20,422 nucleotides of DNA from Ruminococcus sp. UBA1780 (GTDB lineage: Bacteria > Bacillota > Clostridia > Oscillospirales > Ruminococcaceae). The stretch covers positions 1 to 20,422 of the forward strand of contig DCGK01000033.1 of NCBI GenBank assembly GCA_002315235.1, written 5' to 3'. Position 1 is the stretch's first letter. Each line of letters begins with the position of its first letter. Of this stretch, positions 7,380-14,503 are shown piece by piece. A program made the translations under genes and the position numbers. The notes below the pieces were generated by a model. The model had not been told where the DNA came from. It ran no database searches and was given only the letters and a program-made list of their open reading frames with translations.

Positions 7380-8711
7380 ATGAAGTTTCAGTTTCAGAAT
7401 GATAGCCAGCCACTGTACATGAGAGTGTACGTATATTATAAAAATATGATAAATGACGGAAGTCTCACTTCAGGACAGAAGCTTCCTTCGGTACGCAGAT
7501 GTTCAGAGGAGCTTGGAATTAGCAGGACAACTGTTGAAAATGCTTACATGCAGCTTGCCGCTGACGGTTATATTATATCAAAAAGAAACAGCGGTTTTTA
7601 TGTGAGCAGTATACGCCCTAAAAATGTAGTCAGTTCTTCAGACACAATTTCAAAGTCTGACCCGAAGGTAAGATTCGATTTTGCATCAGCTTCAGCAGAT
7701 GCGGGAAGCTTTAATTTTGACATGTGGAGACGATATATCAAAAGCGCACTGAGACAGGACGAAAGATTACTGTCATACGGTGAACCGCAGGGTGAATATG
7801 AGCTTCGTGAGGTTATAGCATTAAATATTTCAGCAAAAAGAAATGTGGTTTGTACAGCTGACAACATAGTTGTCGGAGCCGGTGTGCAGAGTCTTCTTCA
7901 TCTTCTTTGTGCTGTAATAAGTGAAAAAAAGAAAATCAGGTTCTGCAATCCGGGATTCAGACAGGGCATAGCTGTATTCAGAGACCACGGCTGGGAAAAT
8001 GATGAGGAAAATCCTGATGTAATTTATGTTACTCCATCCAATATGAATATTTTCGGCGAAGTAATGAGTGTAGGGGAAAGATTTGAAATGATAAGGAAAT
8101 CCCTGGATTCCGGGTGTCTGATAATTGAGGACGATTATGGTCATGAATTTTCATATTTTTCAGGAAGAGCACCTTCGCTTCAGAGTCTGGCATCAGGAAG
8201 AAATGTAATTTACATGGGCACGTTTTCCAGACTTCTTCTTCCTTCAATACGTATGAGCTATATGGTTCTGCCTGAAACTCTGATTGAGGAATACAGAAAA
8301 ATATCTGCTGACTATAATCAGACCGCATCAAAAACCGAGCAGATTGCACTTTGTCAGTTTATACGTGATGGTCATATGGATTCACAGATAAGAAAGCTGA
8401 GAAAACTGTATTCATCAAAGTCAAAACTTCTGGCTGATACACTTAAAAAATGCTTCGGCAGGTCGATTAATATTTTAACGGCGGACAGCGGTATAAACGT
8501 CAGAGCGGTAATTGATTTACACGTTTCTCCTGATGAACTGATGAGCAGGGCACTTGAAAAAGGTGTCGCACTTAATGCACTTAAGGATGAAAACGGAATG
8601 ACTAATATTATTCTTTCGGCTGTATCGCTGAAAACAGAGGAATTTGAAGAGGCAGTGCAGCTCATATATGAATCTGTAATGCAGAAACAGAATTCAGGAA
8701 GCACTGATTAA
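7380..8711 (+). CDS. MocR/PdxR-type regulator (GntR-wHTH plus aminotransferase fold), PLP lysine replaced
   Basis: A 443-residue transcription factor. The winged helix-turn-helix of the GntR family spans about 8-77 (L-P-S-V-R-R-C-S-E-E-L-G-I-S-R-T-T-V at 35-52). An aminotransferase class I fold follows from about 98 (S-Y-G-E-P-Q-G at 132-138, the E-D-D-Y segment at 250-253). MocR proteins normally bind PLP through the lysine of a T-F-S-K motif; here residues 281-284 read T-F-S-R (codon AGA), so no Schiff base can form there. The usual T-P-x-H-Q-F-P loop is also altered, to T-P-S-N-M-N-I-F-G (218-226). The divergent ECF S-component gene is the likely target. The last four codons and the stop lie inside a 70-base structured element. 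AAGGGG precedes the ATG by about eight bases. Confidence 0.9.
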   Translation: MKFQFQNDSQPLYMRVYVYYKNMINDGSLTSGQKLPSVRRCSEELGISRTTVENAYMQLAADGYIISKRNSGFYVSSIRPKNVVSSSDTISKSDPKVRFDFASASADAGSFNFDMWRRYIKSALRQDERLLSYGEPQGEYELREVIALNISAKRNVVCTADNIVVGAGVQSLLHLLCAVISEKKKIRFCNPGFRQGIAVFRDHGWENDEENPDVIYVTPSNMNIFGEVMSVGERFEMIRKSLDSGCLIIEDDYGHEFSYFSGRAPSLQSLASGRNVIYMGTFSRLLLPSIRMSYMVLPETLIEEYRKISADYNQTASKTEQIALCQFIRDGHMDSQIRKLRKLYSSKSKLLADTLKKCFGRSINILTADSGINVRAVIDLHVSPDELMSRALEKGVALNALKDENGMTNIILSAVSLKTEEFEEAVQLIYESVMQKQNSGSTD

Positions 8712-8766
8712 GTCTGCCTGCGCAGACTGTGCGTCAGGTCGGAGACGTGATTTATTCAGTGTTTCC
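8697..8766 (+). other. 70-base three-way-junction element
   Basis: The ends of this segment form a 15-position stem: 8697-8711 pairs with 8752-8766, with one G-T pair and one T-T mismatch. Two hairpins sit inside: GTCTG-CCTGCG-CAGAC (8712-8727) and CGTC-N8-GACG (8732-8747). The left arm encodes the last codons and the stop of the mocR-like gene. The right end TTCC can pair instead with GGAA in the palindrome TTCCTTAAGGAA (8763-8774), just before the deoB ribosome site. It could be a small inverted-repeat mobile element (MITE or REP type) or a cis-acting RNA; no flanking target duplication was seen and no known riboswitch or ribozyme core was recognised. Confidence 0.6.
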
Positions 8767-8788
8767 TTAAGGAACAGGGGGGTTCATT

Positions 8789-9991
8789 ATGAAAAAATAC
8801 AAACGAATATTTGCTGTTGTTATTGACTCACTCGGTGCAGGTGAAATGCCTGATGCTGAGCGGTTCGGTGACAAAGGTACTGACACACTTCGGCATATTT
8901 CAGAATCAGTCAGTACATTTACAGTTCCAAACCTTCAGAAGCTTGGAATAGCTAATCTGCACAGCATTGACAAGGTTAGTCCGGTCGATTCTCCGGAGGG
9001 AAGATTTGCATATCTCTATGAGGCCAGCAACGGCAAGGATACAATGACCGGTCACTGGGAGATGATGGGACTCAGGATTACAACACCGTTTAAGACATTC
9101 ACAGATACAGGTTTTCCCGATGAGCTTATAAGAGAACTTGAAGCCAGAACAGGACGTAAGGTGATCGGAAACAAAAGTGCAAGCGGTACCGTAATTCTTG
9201 ATGAACTTGCCGAGGAGGAAATACGTGACGGGCACATGATTGTTTACACGTCAGCCGATTCAGTTCTGCAGATCTGCGGAAACGAGGAAACCTTTGGACT
9301 TGCTGAACTATACCGGTGCTGTGAGATAGCGCGTGAGCTTACAATGAAGGATGAATGGAAGGTAGGAAGAGTAATTGCAAGACCTTATACAGGGAAGAAA
9401 AAGGGCGAATTTGTAAGAACAAGCAACCGTCATGACTATGCTCTTAAACCTTTTGGAAAAACTGCGCTTGATGTTCTGAAGGAAAACGGGCTGGATGTAA
9501 TATCAGTCGGAAAGATTTCTGATATTTTTGACGGAGAAGGAATAACAGAATCAAACAAATCGAAAAGCTCTGTTCACGGAATGGAACAGACAATAGAAAT
9601 TGCAAAGCGTGATTTCCATGGTCTGTGCTTTGTAAATCTGGTTGATTTTGATGCGCTGTGGGGACACAGAAGAAATCCTGTCGGTTATGCCGAAGAGCTT
9701 GAGAGATTTGATGTAAAACTCGGTGAGCTTCTTGAGGTGCTGAGGGAGGATGATCTTCTGCTGATTACTGCAGATCACGGAAATGACCCTACGCATACAG
9801 GTACAGATCACACCAGGGAGAAGGTACCGTTTCTTGCATATTCACCGTCAATGAAATCAGGCGGCAGAATAGCTGATGCAGATAACTTTGCAGTAATCGG
9901 AGCAACTGTACTTGACAACTTTAATCTTAAAATGCCTGACGGCACAATAGGAAGCTCAAAGCTCAGCGAGCTCCGGGCGGATATCATTTAG
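8789..9991 (+). CDS. deoB: Phosphopentomutase
   Basis: A 400-residue cytosolic enzyme of the alkaline phosphatase superfamily that interconverts (deoxy)ribose 1-phosphate and 5-phosphate. Metal and catalytic positions known from bacterial phosphopentomutases are visible: Asp13 in V-I-D-S-L-G-A-G, the phosphorylated Thr85 in G-K-D-T-M-T-G-H-W, the N-L-V-D-F-D-A-L-W-G-H-R segment, and T-A-D-H-G-N-D-P-T with T-D-H-T-R-E near the C terminus. The length matches the family. A GGGGGG ribosome site lies seven to eight bases before the ATG. It is followed after 24 bases by the purine nucleoside phosphorylase gene, whose sugar phosphate product is its substrate. No separate promoter was found, so it may be co-transcribed with the mocR-like gene. 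Confidence 0.96.
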   Translation: MKKYKRIFAVVIDSLGAGEMPDAERFGDKGTDTLRHISESVSTFTVPNLQKLGIANLHSIDKVSPVDSPEGRFAYLYEASNGKDTMTGHWEMMGLRITTPFKTFTDTGFPDELIRELEARTGRKVIGNKSASGTVILDELAEEEIRDGHMIVYTSADSVLQICGNEETFGLAELYRCCEIARELTMKDEWKVGRVIARPYTGKKKGEFVRTSNRHDYALKPFGKTALDVLKENGLDVISVGKISDIFDGEGITESNKSKSSVHGMEQTIEIAKRDFHGLCFVNLVDFDALWGHRRNPVGYAEELERFDVKLGELLEVLREDDLLLITADHGNDPTHTGTDHTREKVPFLAYSPSMKSGGRIADADNFAVIGATVLDNFNLKMPDGTIGSSKLSELRADII

Positions 9992-10015
9992 AATACAGAA
10001 AGGAATGAAAATTTT

Positions 10016-10828
10016 ATGTACAGTAAATTATTATCATGTTTAAACAGTATCAGAAAAATTACTGACTTTGTCCCGGAGGCCGGACTTGTTCTTGGTTCAG
10101 GACTCGGAGACTATGCTGAAAGCATTAAAACTGCTGCTGCAGTCGAATACAGTGATATCGAAGGTTTTCCGGTGTCTACTGTAAAGGGGCACAAGGGAAG
10201 ATTTGTATTCGGATATGTTGAAAATGTTCCTGTAGTGATTATGCAGGGAAGGGTTCACTACTATGAGGGATACAGGATGTCTGATGTTGTGCTGCCTGTA
10301 AGACTAATGGGAATGCTGGGAGCAAAAAAGCTTATACTTACAAATGCAGCAGGCGGTGTTAATCCTGCTTTTCATGCCGGTGACTTTATGATTATTACTG
10401 ACCATATTACAACAGGTGTGCCGAGCCCGCTTATCGGACCGAACATTGAGGAGCTTGGAACAAGATTTCCTGATATGAGTGAAGTTTACAGCATAAGAAT
10501 GCGGAATATTATAAAAAAATCCGCAGAAGAATGCGGTATAAAGCCTCAGGAAGGCGTATACGTTCAGTTTACAGGACCAAACTATGAAACACCTGCTGAA
10601 ATAAGAATGGCTTCACGCTGGGGTGCCGATGCCGTAGGCATGAGTACAGCATGTGAAGCAATGGCGGCAAGACATATGGGACTTGAGGTATGCGGTATAT
10701 CTTGTATAACAAATATGGCTGCGGGTATTTCAGCGACACCTCTTAATCACAGAGAAGTTCAGGAGATTGCAGACAGGGTTTCATCACAGTTCAAGCAGCT
10801 GGTTACAAAGGTAATAACAAACATCTGA
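10016..10828 (+). CDS. Purine nucleoside phosphorylase (class I, trimeric type)
   Basis: A 270-residue cytosolic enzyme that splits purine (deoxy)nucleosides with phosphate into free base and (deoxy)ribose 1-phosphate. Visible motifs are G-S-G-L-G (residues 27-31, phosphate binding), G-H-K-G-R-F, G-R-V-H-Y-Y-E-G-Y, T-N-A-A-G-G, G-P-N-Y-E-T-P-A-E-I-R and G-A-D-A-V-G-M-S-T followed by C-I-T-N-M-A-A-G with the base-contacting Asn. The length and motifs fit the PunA/DeoD-II group that prefers guanosine and inosine. It is encoded directly after deoB, and a strong terminator follows, so the two form the nucleoside breakdown end of purine salvage. AAAGGAA about ten bases before the ATG serves as ribosome site. 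Confidence 0.95.
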   Translation: MYSKLLSCLNSIRKITDFVPEAGLVLGSGLGDYAESIKTAAAVEYSDIEGFPVSTVKGHKGRFVFGYVENVPVVIMQGRVHYYEGYRMSDVVLPVRLMGMLGAKKLILTNAAGGVNPAFHAGDFMIITDHITTGVPSPLIGPNIEELGTRFPDMSEVYSIRMRNIIKKSAEECGIKPQEGVYVQFTGPNYETPAEIRMASRWGADAVGMSTACEAMAARHMGLEVCGISCITNMAAGISATPLNHREVQEIADRVSSQFKQLVTKVITNI

Positions 10829-10870
10829 TAAAAAAATCCGCTTCGTGCATAGTGCGAAGCGGATTTTTTA
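10829..10870 (+). terminator. Bidirectional rho-independent terminator
   Basis: AAAAAATCCGCTTCG pairs with CGAAGCGGATTTTTT around a nine-base loop. A-run and T-run on the two sides let it end both the deoB operon and the convergent zinc-ribbon gene. Confidence 0.93.
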
Positions 10871-10901
10871 TTCGGGCTGTCAGGAAGCATCCCGTGTTAT
10901 T

Positions 10902-13283
10902 TTATGCATTTGGAATTTTTCTTCTTGATCTTGTGAGTACTCTCTTTTCAACCTGACAGTCTTCAGAACCTGTAAGTTCTTTTTCTGCCCATTCTGTCCA
11001 CTCACTCCAGTCAGAAATAATTTCCTTTTCGAAGTGGTAAACAGTTTCGAGAAGTGCTCTTTTCTTGTAAATATACCATTCAGTTTCGGCTGAACCGTAC
11101 TTCATTGCATATGATTTTGCGTCAACAACATGAGCGCTGAAGAAGATATTGCTGATCATAGGATCACCGGCAGGTGTGGAATTCATATTGTCAGTAACAA
11201 GCTTCCAGTTCTTTACATCAGGCTTGATATTCTGTTCGGAAATAATTTCTTCATATGACCATTTAACATTTGAAAGGTTTGTGTTGAAGAAATTTGCAAC
11301 ATCAGGACTGGAGAATGACATTCCGCCGGGATTTGCAGGGTTGAACCAGCCTGCATACTTGAAACCGTTTGTAACTCTTACGATTTCACATGTAGGTCCC
11401 GGAGGAACAGCTTCTGAAGAATAATACTGGTCAACTTCCCAGTCAGAATATTTGCTGTCCTGTCCTGTGAGAGTATAATCTTCGAATTCACTTGTATCAG
11501 TCGTATCACGCTTGTCAATAGAACGTGTTCTGCTTCTCTTTCGGTATTCAGTTTTTGTTTCAGTAATGAAATTGTTTGAGGAAACCGGTACAGGATTTTC
11601 TTCCCATTCTGACCAGGTGCCGGCACTTACTGTAAGCTTGATTGTTGTGCCCGGAAGAACTTCAGTATCAGCAGGAATACTCTGGCCGATTACAAAATTA
11701 AAGTCTTTTTCATCATCAACGTATTCGATTTCTGATACAAGTCCCTTGAAAGCAATCATCTGTTCTGCCGCTTTCTTTTCCTGACCAACATAGTTAATAA
11801 CCTTTTCCTTAACCGGTTCCGGTTCAGGCTGCGGTTCAGGTGCCTTTACCTCTTCAGGCTCTTCCTTTGTCAGAGGAGCAGAAGGCTCAGTTTCCTTTGG
11901 AGTGTCAGATGATTTTGTAAGGGAAATAAAGTTCTTTTCAGAAGTTTCAGTATCAGCAGATTCGTCCGTAGAAACGGCTGTTTCCTTCTTAAGATTAACT
12001 GAGGAACGGCCTGAAGCAAAATTAAGTATTGAATCAACGGATTCATCAAGATGCTTCTTTGCTTCTTCTTTTCTTGCTTCTTCATTTTTCTTCTTAACTT
12101 CTTCAGTGACAGACTGTTCTTCAGCAGTTTTTTCTGAAGATGTAAAGCTGAATGAGGAATACTTGCTGAATGAAGAGTCAGCATTTTCCGTTTCTGCTTC
12201 TCTTGTGTATTCCATGTATGTTCCGGATGATGAATTCGGGTCATCTGATACGTTTCTGATCTTAACATTTTTTGAAATGTTGATTCCCTGATAGCCTGAA
12301 TGTTTCTTTTCTTCAGCCTCAGGTGTGACTGCAGGTTCATCTGATTTTTCTTCAGGGATAACTGGATCAATTGGTTCTGAAGTTTCTTCAACAAGTGCCT
12401 CAAGAGCATCTCTGAATGAAACAGGTTCATCCTTCTTTTCTGCTGCAGGTTCGGTTGGTTTAAAAATATCATCATTAGCTTTCGCAGCGGCCTGCTGAGC
12501 TTTGTAAGGATCAAAAGCAGAAAGTGAGGAAGGGTCAAAGGAGCCGATAGGCGATGCCGGTGTGACATTTTTTACTTCATCAGCCGGTTCTGCTTCCTTT
12601 TCAGGAACTGATTTGTTCACAGCAGCAGTAATTGCCGGTTTGAAAATATCGTCATTTGCCGCCGCAGCAGCCTGCTGAGCCTTGTAAGGGTCAAAAGCAG
12701 AAAGTGAAGAAGGATCAAAAGCACCAATAGGTGATGATGCGGTATTTTTTACTTCACCAGCCGGCTCTTCTTCCTTTTCAGAAACTGATTTGTTTACGGT
12801 AGCAGTAATTGTCGGTTTAAAAATATCGTCATTTGCCGCCGCAGCAGCCTGCTGAGCTTTGTAAGGATCAAAAGCAGAAAGTGAAGAAGGATCAAATGAA
12901 TTTAATGGTGAAGAACTCTTTTCTGCTGCAGGTGCCTGTGCTGCAGAAAATGAAGGTACTTCAGATACTGATGCATTTTCAAACGGCGGAGGTGTGATTG
13001 TTGTCTGGAATCCGCCTGCCCCCTGTGCAGCAGCGCTTTCCTTGACCATCTGTTCAAACGGTGAAGCAAGGCTGGCACGGAGATTCTGAGCCGGTGCAGG
13101 AGAAGCTTCCGGAATGAAGCTGTCACTGGCTGCAGCCGGAATATTATGTCCGGAAGAGAAATTATCGTCTGATTCAGGCAGTGTAAGCGTTTTTTCACCT
13201 GTTTTAAGGTTCGAACCGCAGAAACCGCAGAAATTCATTTTCTTTTTTTCTTTTATCATTTCGCCGCAATTTGGACATTTCAT
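10902..13283 (-). CDS. Zinc-ribbon protein with 60-residue repeats, PASTA domain and W-S-x-W segments
   Basis: A 793-residue protein of unknown function. An N-terminal zinc ribbon (Cys3, Cys6, Cys19, Cys22) is followed by a long low-complexity Ala/Pro/Ser/Glu region. Three near-identical repeats have cores at 130-157, 189-216 and 249-276 (F-D-P-S-S-L-S-A-F-D-P-Y-K-A-Q-Q and D-D-I-F-K-P). A charged region runs to about 490. A PASTA-like domain (about 494-554) ends in L-T-V-S-A-G. The C-terminal 240 residues contain W-S-E-W (557-560), Y-S-D-W (612-615) and W-S-E-W-T-E-W (759-765) segments followed by Arg-rich strands, like thrombospondin type 1 or related bacterial surface modules. No signal peptide or membrane helix is visible, although PASTA is usually outside the cell. 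Start: GGAGG ten bases before the ATG. The promoter is at 13322-13350. Confidence 0.85.
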   Translation of the reverse strand: MKCPNCGEMIKEKKKMNFCGFCGSNLKTGEKTLTLPESDDNFSSGHNIPAAASDSFIPEASPAPAQNLRASLASPFEQMVKESAAAQGAGGFQTTITPPPFENASVSEVPSFSAAQAPAAEKSSSPLNSFDPSSLSAFDPYKAQQAAAAANDDIFKPTITATVNKSVSEKEEEPAGEVKNTASSPIGAFDPSSLSAFDPYKAQQAAAAANDDIFKPAITAAVNKSVPEKEAEPADEVKNVTPASPIGSFDPSSLSAFDPYKAQQAAAKANDDIFKPTEPAAEKKDEPVSFRDALEALVEETSEPIDPVIPEEKSDEPAVTPEAEEKKHSGYQGINISKNVKIRNVSDDPNSSSGTYMEYTREAETENADSSFSKYSSFSFTSSEKTAEEQSVTEEVKKKNEEARKEEAKKHLDESVDSILNFASGRSSVNLKKETAVSTDESADTETSEKNFISLTKSSDTPKETEPSAPLTKEEPEEVKAPEPQPEPEPVKEKVINYVGQEKKAAEQMIAFKGLVSEIEYVDDEKDFNFVIGQSIPADTEVLPGTTIKLTVSAGTWSEWEENPVPVSSNNFITETKTEYRKRSRTRSIDKRDTTDTSEFEDYTLTGQDSKYSDWEVDQYYSSEAVPPGPTCEIVRVTNGFKYAGWFNPANPGGMSFSSPDVANFFNTNLSNVKWSYEEIISEQNIKPDVKNWKLVTDNMNSTPAGDPMISNIFFSAHVVDAKSYAMKYGSAETEWYIYKKRALLETVYHFEKEIISDWSEWTEWAEKELTGSEDCQVEKRVLTRSRRKIPNA
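12456..12896 (-). repeat. Three in-frame tandem repeats of about 180 bp
   Basis: Near-identical cores at 12813-12896, 12636-12719 and 12456-12539 (period about 177-180 bp), coding for the 60-residue repeat of the zinc-ribbon protein. The DNA is alike even at third codon positions, most of all between the first two, which points to recent duplication or gene conversion. Repeat number may vary between strains. Confidence 0.9.
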
Positions 13284-13321
13284 ATAAAAGGACCTCCGTT
13301 TTATGTATTAATCTATGTATA

Positions 13322-13350
13322 ATTTTATCATATTTTCAACAGTTTTTCAA
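13322..13350 (-). promoter_or_regulatory. Promoter of the zinc-ribbon/PASTA gene
   Basis: On the minus strand, TTGAAA (13345-13350), 17 bases, then TAAAAT (13322-13327) preceded by TGA (extended -10). The leader is about 33 bases and carries the GGAGG ribosome site. Confidence 0.8.
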
Positions 13351-13458
13351 CCATCTTTCAACTTCAGCCAAGAAAAAAATATATGTTATTTTTGTGCATA
13401 GTATAGAAAAATGATGATATAGTGAACGTCACAATTAATTTGACTTTCACTAAAAACA

Positions 13459-13504
13459 AACAGCACATCAAAGATATGCGGCTGCAAAGCTTTGACATGC
13501 TGTT
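13459..13504 (-). terminator. Probable terminator of the DUF445 gene
   Basis: A stem of 7 bp, two mismatches and 6 bp (arms 13459-13473 and 13490-13504) with a 16-base loop. On the minus strand it is followed by TGTTTTTAG. The rest of the 256-base gap (13284-13539) holds the promoter of the zinc-ribbon gene and nothing else recognised. Confidence 0.6.
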
Positions 13505-13539
13505 CTTTTATACACAGATATTTACATAAGAATTTTCCG

Positions 13540-14433
13540 TCAGCTGATAAGTACGTTTATGAATCCCATAAGAAATCCAAGAAGACCTCCGAGAGCAACC
13601 AGGGCATTGAGTTCTTTTTTAGCGATATCCATAATGATTTTTTCCAGTTCCGGAAGTTCAAATTCGTTAATCTTCTGTTCAACTATATTGCTTATATTTA
13701 GTCCTCTTAGCAGAGATGAAAGATATCTGCCGATAAATCCGGTGTAGAGTGACCAGAGCTTTTCGCGGTAATCAGGAAATTTTCCGCTAAGGTATTCCAC
13801 GGCTTCACATACAGGTTTATTCTTGATTTTTTCGTATTCTTTATCTATAAGCTCTGAAATTATTGAAGGTGCTTTTTCCTCAATCAGACTGTTGATTTTT
13901 GTAACAAGTGAGTCCTTTGCGGAGCTGATTGCTTTTGATGCAAATCCGGCAATAAGCGGGTTAGGGTTTTTATCAAACTCTGCAGCGGCAAAGTCGATAA
14001 GAGAATCAGCAACGTTCATGCTGATCATTTTTTTGGCGATTGAGGTACCTGCTGTTCCGCAGAGAGAGATTTCCTTTTCGTCAATTATATTCATAAGACC
14101 CTTTTCCTCAAGCACAAAGGAAATTGAATCTGTGTTTTCAGAAAAAGCAGATATTTTCGCTTCGACTGCACCAAGCAGTTTTTCCTTAATCTCATCAGAA
14201 AGGAGAGTTTTTCTTATTGTTTCATCATCAAGAAGATTGTTTCCGACTACTCCTGCAATAGCGTGTGCAATTCTTGGCTTTTCCTTCGGAATAAGTCCCG
14301 GTGTGAACGGAAGTCTGAATTTGCCGATATATACCGGTTTCCATGGCCTGAAAAGCATTCTGATAGCTATTCCGTTTGTTACGGTTCCGATTACAGCACC
14401 AATAAGCGGGGCAGTTATTATTTCATAGTTCAT
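13540..14433 (-). CDS. DUF445 family membrane protein (YheB-like)
   Basis: A 297-residue protein with a hydrophobic N terminus carrying G-A-V-I-G-T-V-T-N-G-I-A-I-R-M-L-F-R-P-W (residues 12-31) and P-F-T-P-G-L-I-P-K (42-50), both diagnostic of DUF445. A long amphipathic helical middle (about 60-270) is followed by a C-terminal membrane helix (A-L-G-G-L-L-G-F-L-M-G-F). The topology is thus two membrane ends joined by a large helical domain. B. subtilis YheB is the usual reference; a link to spores is known there, but the function is unknown in general. The ribosome site is weak (AAGGATG at an unusual distance), so the start rests on the family N terminus. It lies downstream of the hydrogenase-like gene on the same strand, separated by a hairpin. 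Confidence 0.9.
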   Translation of the reverse strand: MNYEIITAPLIGAVIGTVTNGIAIRMLFRPWKPVYIGKFRLPFTPGLIPKEKPRIAHAIAGVVGNNLLDDETIRKTLLSDEIKEKLLGAVEAKISAFSENTDSISFVLEEKGLMNIIDEKEISLCGTAGTSIAKKMISMNVADSLIDFAAAEFDKNPNPLIAGFASKAISSAKDSLVTKINSLIEEKAPSIISELIDKEYEKIKNKPVCEAVEYLSGKFPDYREKLWSLYTGFIGRYLSSLLRGLNISNIVEQKINEFELPELEKIIMDIAKKELNALVALGGLLGFLMGFINVLIS

Positions 14434-14462
14434 GTTCTGTCTATCATCCTTTTTAAATGCAT

Positions 14463-14490
14463 TTACTCCGTCACTGATGTGACGGAGTAA
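14463..14490 (-). terminator. Perfect 12-bp hairpin between two minus-strand genes
   Basis: TTACTCCGTCAC and GTGACGGAGTAA pair exactly around TGAT. On the minus strand no run of T follows (AAATGCATTTAAAAAGG), so it may be a weak or factor-assisted terminator, or an RNA-stabilising stem between the hydrogenase-like and DUF445 genes. Confidence 0.55.
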
Positions 14491-14503
14491 TGAAACTTTA
14501 TGT

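Noticed and set aside
8697..8766. Hammerhead ribozyme in the three-way junction
   Set aside because: The CUGAUGA and GAAA core sequences are absent.
11870..12568. Minus-strand 232-codon frame inside the zinc-ribbon/PASTA gene
   Set aside because: It is an alternative frame through low-complexity coding repeats; the product is Leu/Lys/Gln-rich without domain character.
12456..12896. Regular repeats as a possible CRISPR array
   Set aside because: The period is about 180 bp, units are in frame and coding, and there are no short repeat/spacer units.
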